The notes beneath the pieces were generated by a model. That model was not told the DNA's origin, did no database searches, and saw only the letters and a program-made list of their open reading frames with translations. The position numbers and the translations under genes are program-made. From NCBI RefSeq assembly GCF_963662255.1, contig NC_085046.1, forward strand, positions 45,895,797-45,959,796: a stretch of 64,000 nt of DNA, read 5' to 3'. Each line of letters opens with the position of its first letter. Within the stretch, counting starts at the first letter, position 1. Positions 42,401 to 61,200 of the stretch are shown here, in pieces. The DNA comes from Cinclus cinclus (Eukaryota; Chordata; Aves; Passeriformes; Cinclidae).

Positions 42401-43199
42401 GTGAGCATATAGCCAAGCTAAAACTGGTAAGCATCCCTAACACCATGGACATCAATAATGACTAAATCCTAGTGGAGAGCAGTGAAATGTGTTTTGTGAA
42501 GGGAGCTGGTACAGAAAAAAACATGATAAAATGGTACCTTGATAATCAACTATATACAGAGATTATATACAGACTTTCTTTGTGATAATTATTTGTTTCA
42601 GTAGCAAGCAAGCATCTACTTCACTGTACAAATGAGACATGCATCTCTTAAATTCCATGGGTTATATAGAGCAGGGCCTCCTGCAGAGATACTAAGAAGA
42701 GATCACAAAGAGATGTTGTGGCCAAAGGAAACACTGTGAAGTTATCTACTGTGTCAGTAAAAAGGTGACCCTTTGTGTTTATACAAGGTCTTTTATCAGC
42801 TAGTACATCAAATCACCCCAAAGATCTTGTGCTAATCTATTATCATATTTTGTGCTAATCTATTCCTTGCCTATCAGCTGTGATATACATACAGCAACAT
42901 CTGTTACTGGAAAAGATGTAAAGGGACCTACCGCAAGACTAAAGTTAAATAAAATTGCATTGTCCCTAGAAAGATATTGCCAGTGAAAGGAACTGGTCTG
43001 TAAATACAAACATCTTATATATTTGATCCAAAGCAATTCTGTTTTTTCACAGCTCATAATTATCAGTGAATCAAGGACAGGTAACCAACCTTTTTACATT
43101 AGCACTTGTGTTACTTATTTGTCACAGTGATTTTTTAGGTAATTTCATACTGAGGGTCCACTGAGAGTAAATTTTTTAAAACTCATGAAAATGTCAAGG
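39500..43199. other. BMPER intron segment, nothing recognised
   Basis: About 3.7 kb of AT-rich intron after the provirus. It has a T16 run at about 40450-40465, an AT-rich patch with TTAATTAA-type motifs at 41758-41820 and a 23-bp-period partial duplication at 42827-42864. No exon or RNA gene seen. Confidence 0.55.
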
Positions 43200-43299
43200 A
43201 GAACACTCAGAAAACTGAAACAGCTGGTGACTTTGGCATGGGGAAATGCTCCTCTTTAAGGGGCACTGCTGGACTTACAGAAACCGCCTTGTCTGTGTT

Positions 43300-43800
43300 C
43301 AAGGGATTACTAGTCCTTTCTCCTAGTTTTGAATAAAGGGTTATAACCACCCTTTGGTGTCTATAACAGGATTGGGCCAGCTGGGAAATCTGTGGCATAA
43401 ATATAGAGAGACAGGAACAATGGATTGGCCTCAAAACATAAAGGCTTTTAATTTAACAAAAATAACAAATATCTGCACTACTTGCAGGCACACAACCACA
43501 ACCTGTGGGAGTGGCCAACTTAACAATATATAGGCATACCTGAAGGCAAAGGTCCAATCACAAATGAGAACTAGGAACATTTCTGGACATGCCCTTACTT
43601 GTCCCTATATGATCCATGGTTTTAGGTTAAAATCTCCTGTATCTGCATGTAAAGTCACACCCTTGCTCCCACCCACCAGATCCAATTCCACCAAGGGTTC
43701 TCAATTACTCTAGAGCAACATATGGGCATTAGGGCTCCTGATTACTCTGGCTGAGGTTTTTGCACTGTTTCTAAGCTATTACTTCTTCTTCTGTGGAAAA
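43300..43800 (-). mobile_element. Possible solo LTR, minus strand
   Basis: On the minus strand an inverted CCAAT (43554-43558) precedes a TATATA (43527-43532) by about 25 bp, and ATTAAA (43447-43452) follows about 75 bp later. This compact promoter plus polyadenylation arrangement is typical of an LTR. I could not find matching TG/CA borders or a target duplication, so the limits are approximate and the call is weak. Confidence 0.3.
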
Positions 43801-45021
43801 AGTTTCTGGGAAACTAAGCCTATATCTATCCTTTTCCTGGAGACAATTCATATTGTGGTCCACAGGAAGAGCAACTAACACGAAGAGAACATGTTTCATT
43901 TCAGCCCTTCATCATTACAAGTGGATTTGTGCCTTTGTCCTCTCAGAAATGGGAAAGCCCCTGAACATGCATGGAGCAGGGGGGCCTTGATCATTGACAC
44001 CCAAGGTCCATGCACAGAGCACCTTCAGTGGAAAGCAGAGGAATTGAGGGCGGGATTTTCAGAATATGCCTTCCCTATACCTTGTCCCTGCCTTTTAATG
44101 TTTCTGTTGAGAGCAGTAGATACTCAGCATTTCTGACTTCACATTGCTACACGTTCAGAAATGTCTAAGTATTTTGCATATGGAGAAGCCACCAACTGCA
44201 AATCTCTTGGCTCTTGCCAGTTATATTTTAGGTCTCTGTCAAACAGGCACATGTTCTGAATGAGCTAACTTGAAATATAATGGTGATATCCACAGTAGCA
44301 GTTTCTCACAGGGCCATGTTGGCAGCTTTGCTCTCTGTCATTGTTGTACTTCCACATAAGAATCCAATGGAAGAAGAGACTGGGCAGTATGAACTGTACC
44401 CAAAAGATTTCTCAGCATGAAACTGTTCAGTTATGCTGCACCAACCCCGTTCCTTTGGAGTACCTTAAAGTCTGGCACTTAGTAGTGATGCTGCTGAGAA
44501 AACAGGCATATAGCTGTTTTTGCACCTTGGAAGCAGGAAGAGTCTGGAGGTAACCTGGAGAGAAGGCATCATCTCTTGCATGGAGGGACATGTGTTCATT
44601 GCCTACAGAATTTATACTCTTAGCACTACTGTTACAATTGTTGGTAAAATTATTAAATTATTACTTTCTAGGAATAAAAAGTTTTTATCTTATGTTGACA
44701 CAAAATCATTGCAAAAATGAAGTTTGCCTTCCTCCATTGTGGTCTCAGTCTTCTCTACCTGACATTTCTTGGGTCTTCTCAGCTCCCTGTTTCTGTGTGG
44801 TTCCCTGGTGTTCTGGAGGCTTCTTTGCATTAAAGCAGCACAGCAAAAAGGAGATGAGTCCTTTGGATGTAACCACAGGGATGCCTTTCATTTTCTTTCC
44901 AATTAGCACAAGTTGCTGTGGCATTGAATGCCATGTGACTGGAGAGGGAACAACTCAGAATCTCAGACAGATGTCTGCCAAAGCATTTGTTTCTTATTTG
45001 TTTTGGGGCTTTGTTCTGCAG
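43801..45021. other. BMPER intron, last part of the 44-kb intron
   Basis: Intron sequence ending in a splice acceptor with AG at 45020-45021, preceded by a T-rich stretch. No repeat or other gene recognised. Confidence 0.7.
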
Positions 45022-45152
45022 GTCCTGTGTGACAGACATGTGTGAGTGTCCAATCCATAAAAACTGCTACTGTGAGTCATTCCTGGCGTATGCCCGAGCC
45101 TGTCAGAGGGAAGGGCTGAAAGTCCAGTGGGTGCCGGAGCAGAACTGCGCAG
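45022..45152 (+). CDS. BMPER: BMPER exon: C8 domain
   Basis: Internal coding exon of 131 bp that continues the cysteine-rich C8 domain. The first base completes the arginine codon split from exon 698-1034. The text then reads [20 protein letters not shown], followed by a [12 protein letters not shown] stretch and a last Cys near the end. Eight cysteines of the C8/TIL junction are evident across this exon and its neighbours. The donor GTAAGC starts at 45153. The exon enters in phase 2 and leaves in phase 1, which fits the next exon exactly. No frame defects. The C8 and TIL modules follow VWD domains in many extracellular proteins; in BMPER they form the C-terminal end. Confidence 0.97.
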
Positions 45153-50968
<5,816 letters not shown>

Positions 50969-51380
50969 CATTCATTCTCTTTCCCTGGACACTAATGCAG
51001 GTGGTCACTGACCCCTTTCATGCTCAAAGTGAAGGACTCCAGCTGTTTGTGTGCAGTTTCTGCAAAGTACACGTCTACCCACAGAGTGTAAATATGCTCC
51101 TGTGTGTGTATTTGTGTGTCTCTAAGAACACACACGTGGCACCTAGAAAATTATATAAATGTGTACTGTGTGTATTTGGACACACATGTCCATACACAAG
51201 TGCCCTAAACATAAGTATGGCCCATATGTATGTCCACACAATTATACATAATTTCTATATACCATAGAAGGATGAATCATAATATGTATATTTTTTGCTA
51301 TAAATTTTATGTATTATTATTTCTGGGACCCTGATCTGTAAGTCATTGTATAAATAAACCAGGTGTTTTTAATATAATAC
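50969..51380 (+). other. BMPER: BMPER 3' UTR (inferred)
   Basis: Sequence from the stop codon to about 22 bp beyond the AATAAA at 51353-51358. It includes TG-rich patches (51100-51200). The true 3' end may lie further on if a later signal is used; no transcript evidence is available here. Confidence 0.6.
51353..51358 (+). terminator. BMPER polyadenylation signal AATAAA
   Basis: Canonical AATAAA 385 bp after the stop codon, with a GT-rich element (AGGTGTTTTT, then CTGTGGC) 3-25 bp downstream, as expected for a cleavage site. Confidence 0.65.
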
Positions 51381-54164
51381 TGTGGCATGAGAAGATTGGA
51401 TGACTTTGCCATTGCATAAGTTTGTCATTACCAAGGAAACTTTTCTAGGGCTATAGCACTGCCAGGCTGGATTACTTTCAACACAGAGCCTGGATTTACA
51501 GTTGTAAGGAAACACATTTATCTGGAGATGAAGGATTTATGTAGGAATTTTTCATGCGTACCTTAGAGCTGCATAGTGATTGGTGACAGTGTTTAATCAG
51601 GCAGAGAAAGCTGGGGATTGGCTTTTATGCTTTACTGAAATAACTGCAGAATTATTTCCAAAGCTTGTTGGAAAATGGCCAGGATAGAGATATTTCTTTC
51701 TGGAATGGCACCAAAGAGTCGGGCCCAGATTTTCATAAGTGCTAGGCACCCAACAGCTCACTTTGAAAATCTGACCACTTCCTGTTTCATATCCTAATGC
51801 CCCATATCTGGTGTTGTGTTTGGCAGTAGCCATGAATGCACAATGAGGAGCTTAAAGAAAATATTCATGTGCATATTACCCCCTTAAACATGTTTGGAAT
51901 GCCTAGGTTTGTTTCATGTCTCCCCCAAATATTATGCAGAAAGCAAATTCCACACTGAAATGTTTGATTTCAGTGTGCCTTAAAACATAAAATAATGCCA
52001 GGCTTAGTAACTAATTAAATTTATCAGCATGGTTTAGAAGAAAGACAAATTCACCCCACCAAAAACCAGTAGAGAATGTCAAATGCTAATTGGATAACAA
52101 CAAATTATTTCCTTAGTGGTCTTCTGGTTGAGGCTCATGAACATGTGCGCTCTGTGAAGTTTGCACGACTTTTAAAGTCTCCCAGGGAGAAACAGAAATA
52201 TATGATTTCATTAGAAACAATTTAAAAAGTTATACAACTTTCTCAAGCCTGAATGGACAGGGGGCTAGTCTTCTTCACTGGAAAGCCTCTTGTAGAGACT
52301 GATGGAATGGTCTCTGGAGATGATAGAAATCTTTGTGCATCTGATTTAGGTTAATAATGAAGGAATATCCTCCCATGCAGCTACTTCTATTATGCCTTGC
52401 ATTGAAATTGCATGTTGTAATGCTTTGAACAACTTTCTCTTTTAATTCTTTTCTATCGAGGAAGTTACATAGGGCCTGAGTTTTCAGTAAGTGAGTGGGT
52501 AAACATACTTGGGTTATACAACCTGTCTGTGATCCCACCCTGGAGGAAGATGCTGAGTGAACTTGGTTAACTTAGGCACCACACTACCCAAAATGCTGTA
52601 CCACCACAGTATTAAAAAGAGTTTGGCATATAATGCCAAGAGTGTTCCATGGATGTTCATCCAATTCTTAAATAAACTCAGCTTGATCTTTTTATGTCCC
52701 TTTTGTGTTTGTTTTCTTGGAACAGTTTTACTGGCAGAAAGGGTTTTGAAGACTCATACACAAGTGTACTGGGAAGCAGAATTGAAAATGTCCAGATCCC
52801 ATCACAGCAGGAAACTAGAAGAGTTTTATGTGGCTTATGTGCTAATTGAATGGTAAAGTTGAAATTTAGAACAATTGCTGTGGGCTGAAGGAATAAAAAT
52901 ATAAAACAGCAGTCATTAAAATAATTTACAGTGTCAGTTAGACCAAAGAGCTTTTCAGCTTGAGAGCTTTCAATGCTGAGATATGGGGTCTAAACCATTG
53001 GAAAGAATATTTGCCTACCTTTAGTTTAGGGCAGATTTTAATTCCTTACTGCTCAATGTTTCCAAAATGGAAATACAGGCAACGTGAATACATGAACATG
53101 AACAGTGTAGACACCTGTCTTTCTCTTTTCTCCTGACTTATAAAGGTGAGTGAAAGGTGAAGGGAGAGCCCTCCAGCTTTCTCAGTCCATTGATCACATT
53201 CAAGCTATGCTTAACTGATTCTAGGTGAAGAAGTGACTCAGTCCTTCTGTAGGATGAACTTTATTTTTAGATCTTAAAATGATTCAATTTGCAACCTGAT
53301 CTAGGTCATCTCAAAATGAGGACTCATTTCTTGGTTTAAGTTTTTCATATCTGCCTGATTAAGGCTATATCCAAACTTTTCAGTTTAGTGATGGAGACCA
53401 AGGAAGAGAGGAAAACGGTTTAACCTCTAAGCCAAGTGGTTGTGCCCTTATGATGCTGTAGAGCATTTTCCTCCAAAATCCACAGTTTTCAAGGGAAAGA
53501 GTAAGCTATAATCTGTCAGCTCAGTTCACATGTACCATCTTAAGAAAAGTTTGTTCTCCTTTTCTAGAAATTTCCTCCAAACTTCCACCTGGGAGAAATT
53601 TTACATCAGTATCTGTGGTTATCCTGTGCCTAACTGAACTATTGAGATCACATCAGGCCTGGGTGGGCCTGTTGTTCTCCACTCTTCTCTTTGTCTCTCT
53701 CCTTCAAGGCCATTCAAAAGATGATGGTCTAGTCCTATACCATCAATACCGTTATTTCCACTGGGCTCACAGATTTTGGGTTGAAGCCCATCTTCCTCCT
53801 GCTGTCTTTCCTTATGGAATATTGCCCCTAGGATGCTAGAGCTGGAAGTTTCCTGTATATTACTGGGGATTTATCTTTTATGAAATTCACTGGTAATCCA
53901 ATTTTAGTATTCTAAATGTGTTTAATGTGGAATAATTTTTAAAATAATAACATAACATTGATAATGCATATGGCATATGATGTATTCACCTTACAGAACT
54001 CATGACTGTGTAAATTTTGATCTTGATAAAAGTTATGTCAGTCTGGGTATATAACTTTATGCCAGTTTGTAAGGTGAAATATATTTGAAGGAGCAGAGGT
54101 TCCAATCAAAGAATAATCCAAAAGGGAAATCCAAGAAACACCTCTGTAGTCCAACTGAGTGAGT
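51381..54164. other. Downstream of BMPER, nothing recognised
   Basis: About 2.8 kb of AT-rich sequence after the inferred BMPER 3' end. No exon with splice-consistent coding text and no RNA gene or transposon recognised. The longest frame is 99 codons (52557, plus), without known motifs. Confidence 0.55.
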
Positions 54165-54260
54165 CAAGTATAGACCTGGATCAATAGTTTCACATTTAAT
54201 CTGCTGTGTGTTCTCTGGCAAGTCGTTTAATATTCTAACTTCATTTGGGAGAAAAGGCTC
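54165..54260 (+). repeat. MIR-like SINE relic
   Basis: TAGACCTGGATCAATAG (54170) and then GTGTGTTCTCTGGCAAGTCG (54206) followed by TTTAATATTCTAACTTCA resemble the tRNA-derived part and core of the MIR SINE in the correct order and spacing. Similarity is moderate, as expected for a very old copy. Judged by eye only. Confidence 0.5.
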
Positions 54261-57200
54261 TTGATTTATGCATCTTTTTAAAATTTATGGATGGAAAATG
54301 TTCTAAAATGCCATACCAGGGTAATGTCAGCTGATATTTTACCAATCTACTCAGGTCTGCTTTGCATCAAGTTGTCCTATCTCTCCCAAATCATCATCAC
54401 TTGGAAATCAGCTTTTAGTTGGCATATGTGGAGGTCAAATGTATTTACTTCCTCCTCATGTATTTGTGTTTTCAAGTTGTGTCTAGTTTTGTATATTGAG
54501 TTTTATAAACCATGGAGGCAAGCCATACCCAAACAGAGCAATTTGAGTTGTAGCCCAAGAGTCCCAGAACTTCCAAGAAGACTTTTCTTCTATAGAGTAA
54601 GATTGGTTGCACTTGGACAAAAAACCACAAAAACCCACAACCTCCCCAAAAAAACCCCACAAACAAACAAACAGCAAAAAAGAAAATATTCTTAATGTTT
54701 GACCCAAATGCAAACCCATTGCTGTATCACATAAGTAGTTTTCAGCAGATAACCTAAAGGAAGTAAGTTCTCATATTTTCTCCTTTTTTTGAACACAGGA
54801 TTCAAATACCTTTTGACACTGCTTGGCTTCTTACTGACAGAACCTGACAGCTGCAATGTCTGGACTGATCTTGAACAACTGTGCAGGGGTATGGTGGTTT
54901 GCTTTTTTTTGGCCTACATCAAAAGTGGACAAGGTGATATCAGAGCCAACAGATGCAATAATTACAACCCATGCATTTTCAGCTGGACAGACTGGAAAGA
55001 GAGTTAGTCAACAGCATTTAGCACTGAAGTGGTAAGGTGTTCTACTATCTCAGGAACAGTCCCAGCTGAAGGTTATTATTATGCCAAGGTCTCAGTATCT
55101 GACAAACAGGAACTTTATGTTACATAACACTGATCAAATGTTTGTTTTTCTGTCCTGGATTTTGCCATTTTTAGAAAGCCCAGTGGCAAGAGAGATGTTT
55201 CTGGTTTCTTACAGAACCTTTTCTAGTCCACAACTGCAAATGTTTCAGGACACAGGCCTTACCATGCTGCCATAGCAGTATATTCCTTTTCTCTGTGTTA
55301 AAAAGTTGTTGCACAGATGAATATTTCTAGGCAAAATAACTGTGATGCCTCAGCAGCAGAACTCCTAACAATAAAATAAGGTTCTTCTCCTGTGAAGATA
55401 AGGTAGCTCTTGATCCTTCATGTGCCCATGGTGAAAAAACACCCCACCAACCACTCAAAACCCCAATCCAATGGCAATGTAGTCATGTGTTGAGATCTGA
55501 TTGGAATAGATACATTGTTAGATGTAGAATTCCATAATTAAAATAAGATTATGAAGTCTACTACTGCTTTTCTCACAATTGTCACCTTTGAAGAAGCCAC
55601 CAAAGTTAAGGAAAGGCATTTTATTTCTATGGTTGGAAATTTCCTGGCACATATTTCCTAGCACAGCAAATCTGCCTTGGTTTCCTCCAGGATATATATC
55701 TAAGTGAACACACATAGCCATAACTGTCAAAACAAAAGCTAAAAATGCACTTTTGTAACCAGTATTGTTCCTGGCCTTGAGATAAAATTGCAAGTTCTCC
55801 TTACTGCTGAGAAAGCATAATTTTTTTACTGTAGCACCAGTTTTATCAGGCAACAACATTACTCGCTACCATGCATCATTTTAGAAACTTCAAGTGATGT
55901 TAAATATGACAGGTAGCATTTGCTATTTGCATGACTTCACCCTTTTCATGATAAGTTGAGTTAATGCCAGCCATACACACAGGAGGAAGTTGGCTCTAAT
56001 AGGATTGCATATGTATGGTGGGAGTGTGATGGCATACATTTAAAATTATCATTCATAGCACTTTCTATTTGCCTAAGAGATGCTTATACCTGGGCATCAA
56101 TATAGTTAGGTTTTGCACATGAAAGTGAATTGATGGAAATGTAGGAAATTCTTGCCCAGACAGATCCACCTTTTTTTTCCTTATCCAGTGGTGAAGGTAT
56201 GCTTCAAAGCACGCTTCAAAGGGTGTCTGTAAGCCTCATAATGGGACAGCTCTGCAACAACATGCTTGTAGCAGCAATTTAGCCTTTTACTCTGGCAGTA
56301 AGTGGTTGGTACTTTAATGACCCAATCATTCAAAGCACTTACCTGTACTCAAACTTTCAATAACCTCCTTTGCTTCAATGGGACAATATGCATACTGACT
56401 TTTAACCACTTGCTTAAATATTTTGCTGGGCCAGGGCCAGAGAGTTCGGCATCTGGCAGGATCAAATATTACACCTTGTGATATTTTGTATTTATTCATG
56501 ATTTCCATGCTTAGATCTATTTTAAGATCATGCTGCTATCTACTGCTAGAAAATCATACCAGTTAAGGCTTTTTGAAGCCATTTTAGAAGATTGGAGAAT
56601 TTCCTTCTATTGATTTCCTATGTAAATGTAATAATTTCTTCCATCACTTTGCAATTTCCTACTCTATTTTATTTGTTGTTATTGTTAAAACAAAGGGACA
56701 TAGTGGTCTTGTTTTTTTTTCGTTTTCATTGATAAAAGCAGGGAACAATTTCAGTGAATTAACTGTTTCTAGCTGTACTAGTTTTAAACTGGGTTGAGTT
56801 CACCTTCCTGACTTTATAGCTGTGGAGGTAATCCACAATCCTGCTGTGGCTGCCCTCAATTGTTGGACTCCCAATTGCTTCTAGCTATAGTTCATTATAA
56901 AACTCTGATGACACTGTATTAGAATAAAAGCATCTGTAGCCCAAATCAATATAAATAATTTTCTACAAGAGATCACAGTTTGTAAATGTCGGGGGAAAAT
57001 GAATATGTTTTTGTATTTTCACAATAGTTTTTCTAAGTTGTATTAATAAGGAAAAGGAAATTATGATTGTATAAAGTGATGAAGAAAAGATAATTAAGAA
57101 AATTATTATTTTTAATATTCAGTGCAAGTGTTCAGCTTCTTTAACAAGTATCCCTGAATGACTTTCAAAACCCACAGAAAAAACTTGATTGTGCCCTACA

Positions 57201-58159
57201 GAATATTTATCAAAACTCAGAAGTGGATATTTGCTGATGCAGTTCTGAAGTTAAAATTTCAATGTGTCTTGAAAGGACTGAAATAAATGATGAAAGTTTG
57301 GAGGAATTGATCCCATCTTAGGCATCTGAATGTTTGTTTTCTAGTTTGGGGTGCAAATATGCAGGTGTTTGAACTCCATCATGTTGAATATACAGCCCTG
57401 ACTTTTTGCATATTGGTATGCATCAAGAATAACTTTAGTAGAACTCATAGGATAATATCGATGTCAAAAAACATGTTTGGGTTTTTGTATTTGTTCAACT
57501 CAATTAACTGCTACCCTGCAAGTTATGAAGGGGAAGAGAAGCTGCAGGGACAATTGCAAAGTGTATCACATTTATTAGAAACTATTAATGTATGGGTGGG
57601 TTACATGAAATATTTTATATTTATGGAGACTGTTCTGTAGTGTCAAGAGCATTACTGTGGAATGTTTACATTTTAGTGTTTAGAATTGCTTTGCTTACTC
57701 CTGCAATTTCATCATAAATTTTTAGTTGATTTCACCTGCATTAATGTAAAATGATACCTCTTAAAAATGTTACTAAATTTTTGTCGTCATCAGTATGTCT
57801 CAGTTTATATCTTTGTTGAATTTAAATTTGTTATGTAGTATAATGTCTCACAAAATTGGAAACTGTGCAGTAACTTTGCCATAGCTTGTCTTTGAGTTGC
57901 CATACATTTTTTGTAAGAATATTATACTAATACAATTTTGTAAAAGTATGATTGTGATGAGTATGTTTGTAGACATTATTTATTCCCCTATAAACTGAAT
58001 ATTTATTATATTTATGCAGATACATATCGATGTTTTATTATTTCACAGTTGTCAGCAAAACTGTTGGGGTTTGCAGGGTCTGACTCAGAAAAACAACACT
58101 TCCCACACAATGGTTGTTACTGTGTTCTCCTAAGAATTTAAATACTGTTATTTCTTGGG
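54261..58159. other. Intergenic, nothing recognised
   Basis: About 3.9 kb of AT-rich sequence. No gene or RNA recognised. Frames of 134 codons (54291, plus) and 113 codons (55859, minus) show no known features. Confidence 0.55.
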
Positions 58160-58295
58160 GTGAGAGGAAAGGAGCCAGGCAAACTCGGTTCAGCTGCTAA
58201 GCCATTTATGAGGTACTGCTTGGTCAAGTTACTTCACTGCAATTTGCCTTGGTTTTCTCACAGGTGAAACAGAAATGGTGATGCTTTACCAAAAT
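58160..58295 (+). repeat. MIR (CORE-SINE) relic, well preserved
   Basis: Contains, in order, the hallmarks of the MIR SINE: GGAGCCAGG (58171) with CTCGGTTC soon after, then CTTGGTCAAGTTACTTCAC at 58220, then TGCCTTGGTTTTCTCACAGG and a GAAATGGTGATGC stretch. These match the tRNA-like half and the conserved core in correct order over about 125 bp with few gaps. MIR copies are common in mammals but scarce in birds. Confidence 0.7.
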
Positions 58296-61200
58296 CACAG
58301 AAACTTTAGGAACAATGAATTTGTTAGAAATCCACTGGTCTGTGTTTGAGCAAGGCTCCTGTTAATGCCCATTGAGTTCCAGATCAGTCCTTACAATTGT
58401 CAAATATTTTTATGTTTTTTTTCTTTGCCAAGAGCAGCCTGATCTACTTCTGAAAGTGTAAATAGGTCATGACCCCAAACAGCCAGGACTGAGAGCAAGC
58501 CTTGCTCTACCCTGAGCAAGAAAACTTTCTTTTATGTGTTTTTTCCTCTTGGAAGGAGATGGGAGGATGAGGAGAGCAGAGAAGGTAAGAGATTTGGCAC
58601 TTTGCTGGAAATTCATAGGACTACTAGTCTGGCATCCTCTGTGGCTGTGTGAGTCCTTGCTGTGCTAACTAAATTCATGTGAAGCCCTCAGTGACAGACT
58701 ACTTCAATATCACAAGATCCTGAATGTTCATTTGGAGGTGTGCAGGCTCGTCCCTTCATACTCTGTTCCATTACTGGGGTATGAGGGCAATGCAGACAGG
58801 GCAAAGGCAGTACTTCAAGGGCTGTGTGATCAGGCCCTGCATGCTCCTTGGGCCTGGTGATGATTCACACGGTCACACCTAACTTCCACCCCAGAATAAC
58901 CACTCAGTGGTCACAGTTATTACATATTATTTTTCCCACCCAATTTGGATGCAGCCTCTTCACCAAGAATGCTGCAGTATTAATTCTGCACTTCTCTCTT
59001 CACTTGGCTTCACTTGGCGCCTGGCAAGATTAAGCGTATAAACAATGAACATTTTGTCTCTGTCCAATGCAGAGCTTTACAGACTGACTTTTTGCAGAGT
59101 ACTTGCACTGTCTGTGGAGGTAAAGTATAGGTGCCATGGGCACCTCTAGCAGAGAACTTGGTGGGCTCCTCTACTTCTGCTGTCTTGCTCATTTGGGCAA
59201 CCTGTGCCTTGCACATCACAGCAGTAATCCTTCCCTCTGTCCTATGTGACCTTTTCTGAGTTGAATATCTTGTGACACCCATTATTTTTCATAAAAATGC
59301 TCAAAGAGAAAGATAGTTTTAAAGAAAAAATATGAAAGAAAGAGCTTACATGGAGAATGAGAAAAAAGTGATGTCTGTTTTTCATTTAAACAGTCTCAAA
59401 ATTTATTTATCTCAGGCTATTTGCTTAATTCAGGGTAATAACAGGAGTACTTTTCTTCATCATTTACCTTTCATCATCAATAGAATTCTAATGTTTGAGA
59501 GTATTGGTAATAATTTATTTTCTAATTAAATCATACTGACAAGCTAATAATCCTCATTTAGGATTTTTAGCTGGTGCATAATTTATGTTTTTATGGTTGT
59601 GTCGTGTGGTTAGCACATGTTAAATTTGCCCTAGAAAGACCATGCTTTCTCTTCACTTGTATTCATCCTGTTTTATTTAGTAAATCTGGAAATCAGGCTC
59701 AACATCACTGTTATTTTCCCCTCTCCTTACAGTGTTCTGTTATACAACATTGTATTTTGTAATGCAGTTTCTCCCCCAAGTGTCTATCCCAGTCCGTGGT
59801 CTATATATAACTTTGCTTAGATATATAATGCATTTCTAGGAGCAAATAAATACTGTTGTAACATTCCAGAGGTGAAATAATTTGTTAGACAGTTGACAAA
59901 ATTTAAATAATATCTATTTTTTTAAAGCTGGAAAGAGAATAGCAATTTTGGTTGCTATTCTCTGAATGTACAGCAGATGGTGCTTAACAAATATGCTTTA
60001 CAACCAATGTCTGAAAACTAAGCCTGGCACCTTGTATTTTAATGATGCTTCCCAGTCTTTTCAAAGAAGCAATTTGAATGGAAGGTCCCCAACAGGATTG
60101 ACTTACATCAATGTACGCAGTGTGCACAATGTTTCAATGATGGGGATATAACAACAGCTTTTCAAAAAATATCTCTAATATCCTATAAGGAACTATATCT
60201 TTGGAAAAGTAATTAGGCATTCGCAGCATTATTTCCCTCTTGATCATTGCCCTTTTCTTCGAGGCTCATTGTAGTTCATTTAACTAACAGGAAGGATCTG
60301 ACCCCCCAAGTACTACTTTCCACATGGACAAAAAGAAGTGAAGAAAATGGTGTGACAAGACCTAGTCTGAAGTCCCTGAACTCTCATTCACACACCTGCC
60401 AATAAGAGAAGTTACTTTTTCTTCTGGCACCAACAGATGAGCCTATGTTCTGGGCAATCCTTTCCTAGCGTGGGTGGGACCTGTCTCAGGACTATGCAAG
60501 AACTTGCATTGCTGTTTCCCGTCTTGGTACCTCATTAGCAAGATAAGGAAGGTGCTGCATCTCTGAGGTGCTATTTCCATTCTGCATTGTCAAAACATCA
60601 ATATTTATCTCTAATAAGGCAGCTGTCATTATAAAGAAACACTAGCTACCATGAGCCAAGGGAATAATATGAAGGGGGACAATGAGTAAGAAGGCTAAAG
60701 AGAATTTAATGACATGCTTAGTAAAGTTTTAACTAATCTTTATTATTTTTAGGCCCGTTTTGTTCTTCCAAATGAATATTAATTTCTTTTAAAATGTGCA
60801 TTTTTAAAATTACTGATTAAAGGGCTCACAATGAATGTCTCAGAGAAGGATATTACTCCTTCACAAACATTGATAAGGTATGAACAGCAGGAATACAAAC
60901 ACTTACACCAGTGGATAACAGTGGTGTATCAACCCCAACCTTGCTGGGCATCTTCGGAAGCCTAAAGGGTACTTGGCTGCAGACTCTGGGTTGTAGTGAC
61001 AGCCAGCCAGCCACACAAAACCCATTGGGAAGACATTTCATGCTCACATAATCAGCCTAAAATCTCTGGAGCTACTCTGATTTTCAGGTGCTCTGCTTGC
61101 CTGCTAAATAGGCAGTTGTGCCACAGTGCTGCCCCAGTTTGGAGTCAAAACTTGATTCCCTACTAAAATTGAGACAACTGGCTGTCCATAGGAAAACAAT

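Noticed and set aside
44590..45045. 151-codon open frame ending in the BMPER exon
   Set aside because: It runs through the intron and across the splice acceptor in a frame different from BMPER.
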